From contig CM019230.1 of NCBI GenBank assembly GCA_009741485.1, forward strand, positions 9,820,074 to 9,884,073: DNA of 64,000 nt, in the 5' to 3' direction. Below the pieces are notes generated by a model that saw only the letters and a program-made list of their open reading frames with translations, had not been told where the DNA came from and searched no databases. Origin of the DNA: Malurus cyaneus samueli (lineage: Eukaryota; Chordata; Aves; Passeriformes; Maluridae). The position numbers were made by a program, and so were the translations under genes. Shown here piece by piece: positions 60,901 through 64,000 of this stretch. Every line of letters begins with the position of its first letter. Positions within the stretch are counted from its first letter, which is position 1.

Positions 60901-63199
60901 AAAACAGAAAATCCCAGTGAAAATGTGAATTTCTGGAGAAACCAGTAAATTGTGCTCAAAATCAGGAAATTCCTGTGAAAACCAGGAGATTGCGCTCAAA
61001 GTCAGGAAATCCTTGTGAAATTCTGGAAACTCTTGTGAAAACTGGGAGATTGCACTCAAAATAATGAAATCCCACCGCAAATTGCCGAATTCCTTTGAAA
61101 CCAGGTGATTGCACCCAAAATTAAGAAATCCTGGTGAAAATCAGAAAATTCCAGTGAGAGCAGGGAGATTGCACGCAAAATCAGGAAATCCCAGTGAAAA
61201 TCGTGAAATTCCGGTGAAAACCATTAGATGGCGCTCAAAACCATGAAATACCAGTGAGAATCGCAAAACTCCATTGAAAACAGGGAGATGGTGCTCAAAA
61301 TAAGGAAATCCCAGGGAAAATCGCAAAATTCCGATGAAAACTGGGAGATGGCCCTCAAAATCAGGAAATCTGGGTGCAAATCATGAAATTCCAGTGAAAA
61401 ACATGAGATCATGCCAAAATCAGAAAATCCCAGTGAAAATCATGCAATTCCAGTGAAAATGAGTGGATGGCGCTCAAAATCAGGAAATCTTCGGGAAAAT
61501 AATGAAATTCCAGGGAAAACCATTAAATTGCTTTCAAAACCAGAAAATCCAGGTGAAATCCGGGAGGTTTCGCTCAAAATCAGGAAAGCCTGGTGAAAAT
61601 CACAAAATTCTAGGGAAAATTGTTAGATGGCACTCAAAACCAGGAAATCCAAGTGAAAATAGTTAAATTCCAGTGAAAATAAGGAGATGGTTCTCAAAAT
61701 CCAGAAATCCTGAGAAAAAAGGGAAAATCTGGTTGAAAACTGGAAGGTAGCACTCAAATTAAGGAAATTCCATTGAAAAACATGAAATTTTGGTGAAAAC
61801 AGGGTGAGGGTGCTCAGAATCAGGAAATCCTGGTGAAAATCACAGAAATTCTGGTGAAAACTGGGAGATGGCTCTCAAAATCTGTAAATCACTGTGAAAA
61901 AAAAAAAATTAGGGGAAAACCCAGCAATTATGCAAAAAATCATGAAATCCCAGTGTAAACGTGGATAGTGGGGTAAAAAACAAGAAATCCTGGTGAAATT
62001 CCAGAAAGCTCCAGTGAAAAACATGAGATTGCTCGAAAATCAGGAAATCCCAGTCAAAATCACGAAGTTCCAGTGAAAACTGGGAGATCAAGCTCAAAAA
62101 CAGGAAATCCCAGTGAAAATCATGAAATTCCAGTGAAAACCAGGACATGGTGCTCAAAATAAGAAATCCCGGTGAAAATCACAATATTCCGGTGAAAACA
62201 GAGATCGCGCTCAAAATCAGGAAATCTAAATGAAAATTGCAAAATCCCAGTGAAAACATGGATATTGGTGTCAATATGAGGAAATCCCAGTGAAAATCAC
62301 AAAATTCCAGTGAAAACCTGGAGATGGCTCTCAAAATCAGGAAACCCTGGTGAAAATCGTGAAATTGCAGTTAAAACTGGGAGATGGTGGTCAAAAAGAG
62401 AAATCCTGGTGAAAATCGCAATATTCCGGTTATAACCAGGAGCTGGTGGTCAAAATCAGGAAACCAAGTGAAAATCATGGAATTCTGGTGAAAACTAGGA
62501 GAGGCTCTCAAAATACGAAATCCGGTGAAAATGTTGAGATTGGGTTCAAAATCAGTAAATCTTGCCAAAAATCAGGAAATTATTGTGAAAAACATGAAAT
62601 TGGGCCAAAATCAAGAAATTGCAGTTAAAATCGTGAAATCCCAGCAAAAACAGGGAGATGGTGCTCAAAATTAGGAAACCCTGGTGAAAATCGAATTTTG
62701 TAAAACGGGATCACTAAATCAGGAAATCCTGAAACTAATGGAAACTGGGAATGGCGCTCAAAATCAGGAAATCCTGTGAAAATCAGGAATCCACTGAAAA
62801 TCAGGAAATCAGGTGAAAACTGGAAGATTGTGCTCAGAATGAGGAAATCCTGCTGAAAAAATTGAGATTGGGGTCAAAATCAGAAAATCCCAATAAAAAT
62901 CACGAAATTCCACTGAAAACAGATATGGAGCTCAAAAACATGAAATCCTGGTGAAAACCACAAAATTGCAGTGAAAACAGGGAGATTATTCTCAAAATAA
63001 GGAAATCATGATGAAAATAGTGAAATTACAGTGAAAACCAGCAGATAGGGCTCAATATAAGGAAATACAGGTGAAAATCATAAAATTTGAGTGAAAACCA
63101 CGAGGTTGGGCTCAAAATCAGGAAATTTCGGTTAAAATTGTGAAATTCCAGTGAAAATGTGGACATGGTGCTGAAAATCAGGAAATCCTGGAAAAATCA
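57940..63199 (+). repeat. satellite array B (right arm), 60-bp units, about 88 copies
   Basis: A tandem 60-bp repeat over 5.26 kb in the opposite orientation to 57069-57813. A near-consensus unit at 61184-61243 keeps A-runs at unit positions 2-4, 13-16, 22-24, 33-36 and 53-56. Many units are shortened by one to a few bases, and a few stretches (about 62693-62745) are markedly degraded. No coding potential, RNA gene or inserted transposon was seen within it. The part from 62468 to 63199 is the reverse complement of the left arm; 57940-62467 has no counterpart on the left. Confidence 0.95.
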
Positions 63200-64000
63200 T
63201 GCCCGCCTGCAAACGGTCACATGCAGGGAACAAGGGGAAAGGCTCTTAGCAAAAGTGCTGCTTTCCAGGGTGAGATCTCGCTTCTGCAGGCTTGTTAAGG
63301 TATAAATCAGCATACAGTGGAAGCACCTTACAGAAAGCATTTCCCTGAGGGATTTTGTTTATAAACACCCTCTTGCTACATCTCTCCCGCCTGCAAGCGG
63401 TCGCGTGTGAGGATGAAGGGGAAAGGTTTTAGCAAATATGATGCTTTCTAGTGCGAGATCTCGCATCATTGCACACTTTGTAAGGTGCAACGCATACCTT
63501 GGAAGCCCTTACAGAAAGCATTTCTCTGATAGATTTTGTTTGTAAACACTCTCTCTTGCTGCATCTCGCCCGCCTGCAAGCGGTCACATCTGGGGATGAA
63601 GGAAAAAGGCTCTGTGCAAAAGTGCTGATTTCCAGGGCAATTTCTGGCTTCTTTGCATGCTTTCAAAGGCGCAACACAGCATACCATCGAAGCAGCTTAC
63701 AGAAAACATTTCTTCAAGAGATTTTGTTTGTAAACAACCTTTTGTGGCATCTCGCCTGCCTGAAGCGTCACGCGTGGGAGAAGGGGAAAGGCTCTTAGCA
63801 AAAGTGCTTCTTTCCAGTGCAAGATCTCACTTCTGCACGCTTCGTAAGGCGCAACGCAGCATATCGTGGAAACACTTACAGAAAGCATTTCTCCTAGAGA
63901 TTTTGCTTGTAAACACTATATCTTGCTGCATCTCGCCCACCTGCAAGCAGTCACATGCGGGGAAGAAGGGGAAAGTCTCTTAGCAAAAGTGCTGCTTCCA
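62468..64000 (-). repeat. right arm of the large inverted repeat
   Basis: Mirror of 56258-57813. The match starts at GTGAAAATCATGGAATTC (62468), exactly opposite the last array B base on the left before the spacer, and runs to the last base of the window. Differences from the left arm are mostly one- and two-base deletions, for example at about 63508, 63753-63780 and 63879. This suggests either older decay or lower consensus quality here. Confidence 0.93.
63200..64000 (-). repeat. satellite array A (right arm, inverted), cut by the window end
   Basis: Reverse complement of the end of the left array A, starting at GCCCGCCTGC (63201). Four full units and part of a fifth are present (boundaries near 63380, 63560, 63747 and 63930). 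They match left units 8, 7, 6, 5 and 4 one by one, including private variants. Examples are GATTTATACC in unit 8, the shortened TAAAACCTTTCC in unit 7, and CCAGAAATTGCC in unit 6. The right copy has extra small deletions. The array runs off the window. Confidence 0.95.

Noticed and set aside
57940..63199. Arrayed immune transcription-factor sites (NF-kB-like GGAAATCCC, IRF-like GAAA repeats)
   Set aside because: The resemblance comes from the satellite motif itself. Spacing does not match the composite sites and copies vary freely, so there is no sign of selection on such sites.
57069..63199. Simple symmetric hairpin read (fold-back with no loop)
   Set aside because: A plain fold-back would place the switch midway between the arms, near 60.1 kb. 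The switch is at 57.8 kb, with 745 bp of B on one side and 5.26 kb on the other. A more complex artefact remains possible.
55500..64000. CRISPR-like array
   Set aside because: The repeats are contiguous without distinct spacers, the context is a bird genome, and the unit lengths (187 and 60 bp) are those of satellites.
55500..64000. Telomeric repeat tract
   Set aside because: No runs of TTAGGG or CCCTAA anywhere in the block. A subtelomeric position cannot be judged from this sequence.

Overview
The window looks like a piece of a bird chromosome, most likely a songbird. The main evidence is ten CR1 LINE fragments: the avian CR1 3' end occurs in both orientations, and one longer piece still carries part of the CR1 reverse transcriptase ORF. 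There is also one avian-type solo LTR and one ERVL-like (class III) provirus. I see no mammalian SINEs and no bacterial or plant features. From 1 to about 55.4 kb the sequence is essentially gene-free intergenic or intronic DNA. No open reading frame there has a recognisable host domain, and I could not define any host exon, tRNA gene or rRNA gene with confidence.

Layout. 1-12.2 kb: unique DNA with three CR1 3' ends, a G-rich run and a 20-N assembly gap. 12.2-13.2 kb: a roughly 1-kb solo LTR with a CpG-rich core. 16.9 kb: an 11-bp minisatellite. About 18.1-21.6 kb: a decayed, internally deleted provirus. It keeps an upstream LTR, a primer-binding site that contains a complete tRNA-Gly complement including CCA, the RNase H and integrase parts of pol (with stops and frameshifts), a polypurine tract and a downstream LTR. 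23-54 kb: unique DNA with seven more CR1 pieces, including a truncated LINE with RT-coding sequence at 32.9-33.7 kb.

55.5-64.0 kb is entirely satellite DNA and is the most striking part of the window. Array A (about 187-bp units, 8 copies) runs into array B (60-bp units built from 20-bp thirds). About 745 bp into B the sequence breaks at a 126-bp non-satellite, CpG-dense spacer. Array B then resumes in the opposite orientation for 5.26 kb and passes back into array A, also inverted, up to the window edge. At least 1.55 kb on the left (56258-57813) is matched by its near-identical reverse complement on the right (62468-64000). The match includes the A/B junction and unit-specific variants, so this is an inverted duplication of one satellite locus rather than two independent arrays. 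It may be a real chromosomal palindrome, or an assembly or fold-back artefact; the checks that would decide are given in the findings.

No gene network can be described: the window holds transposon fossils and satellite DNA rather than an operon or gene cluster. Repeat names (CR1, ERVL-like) come from recognising sequence features by eye, not from a database search.
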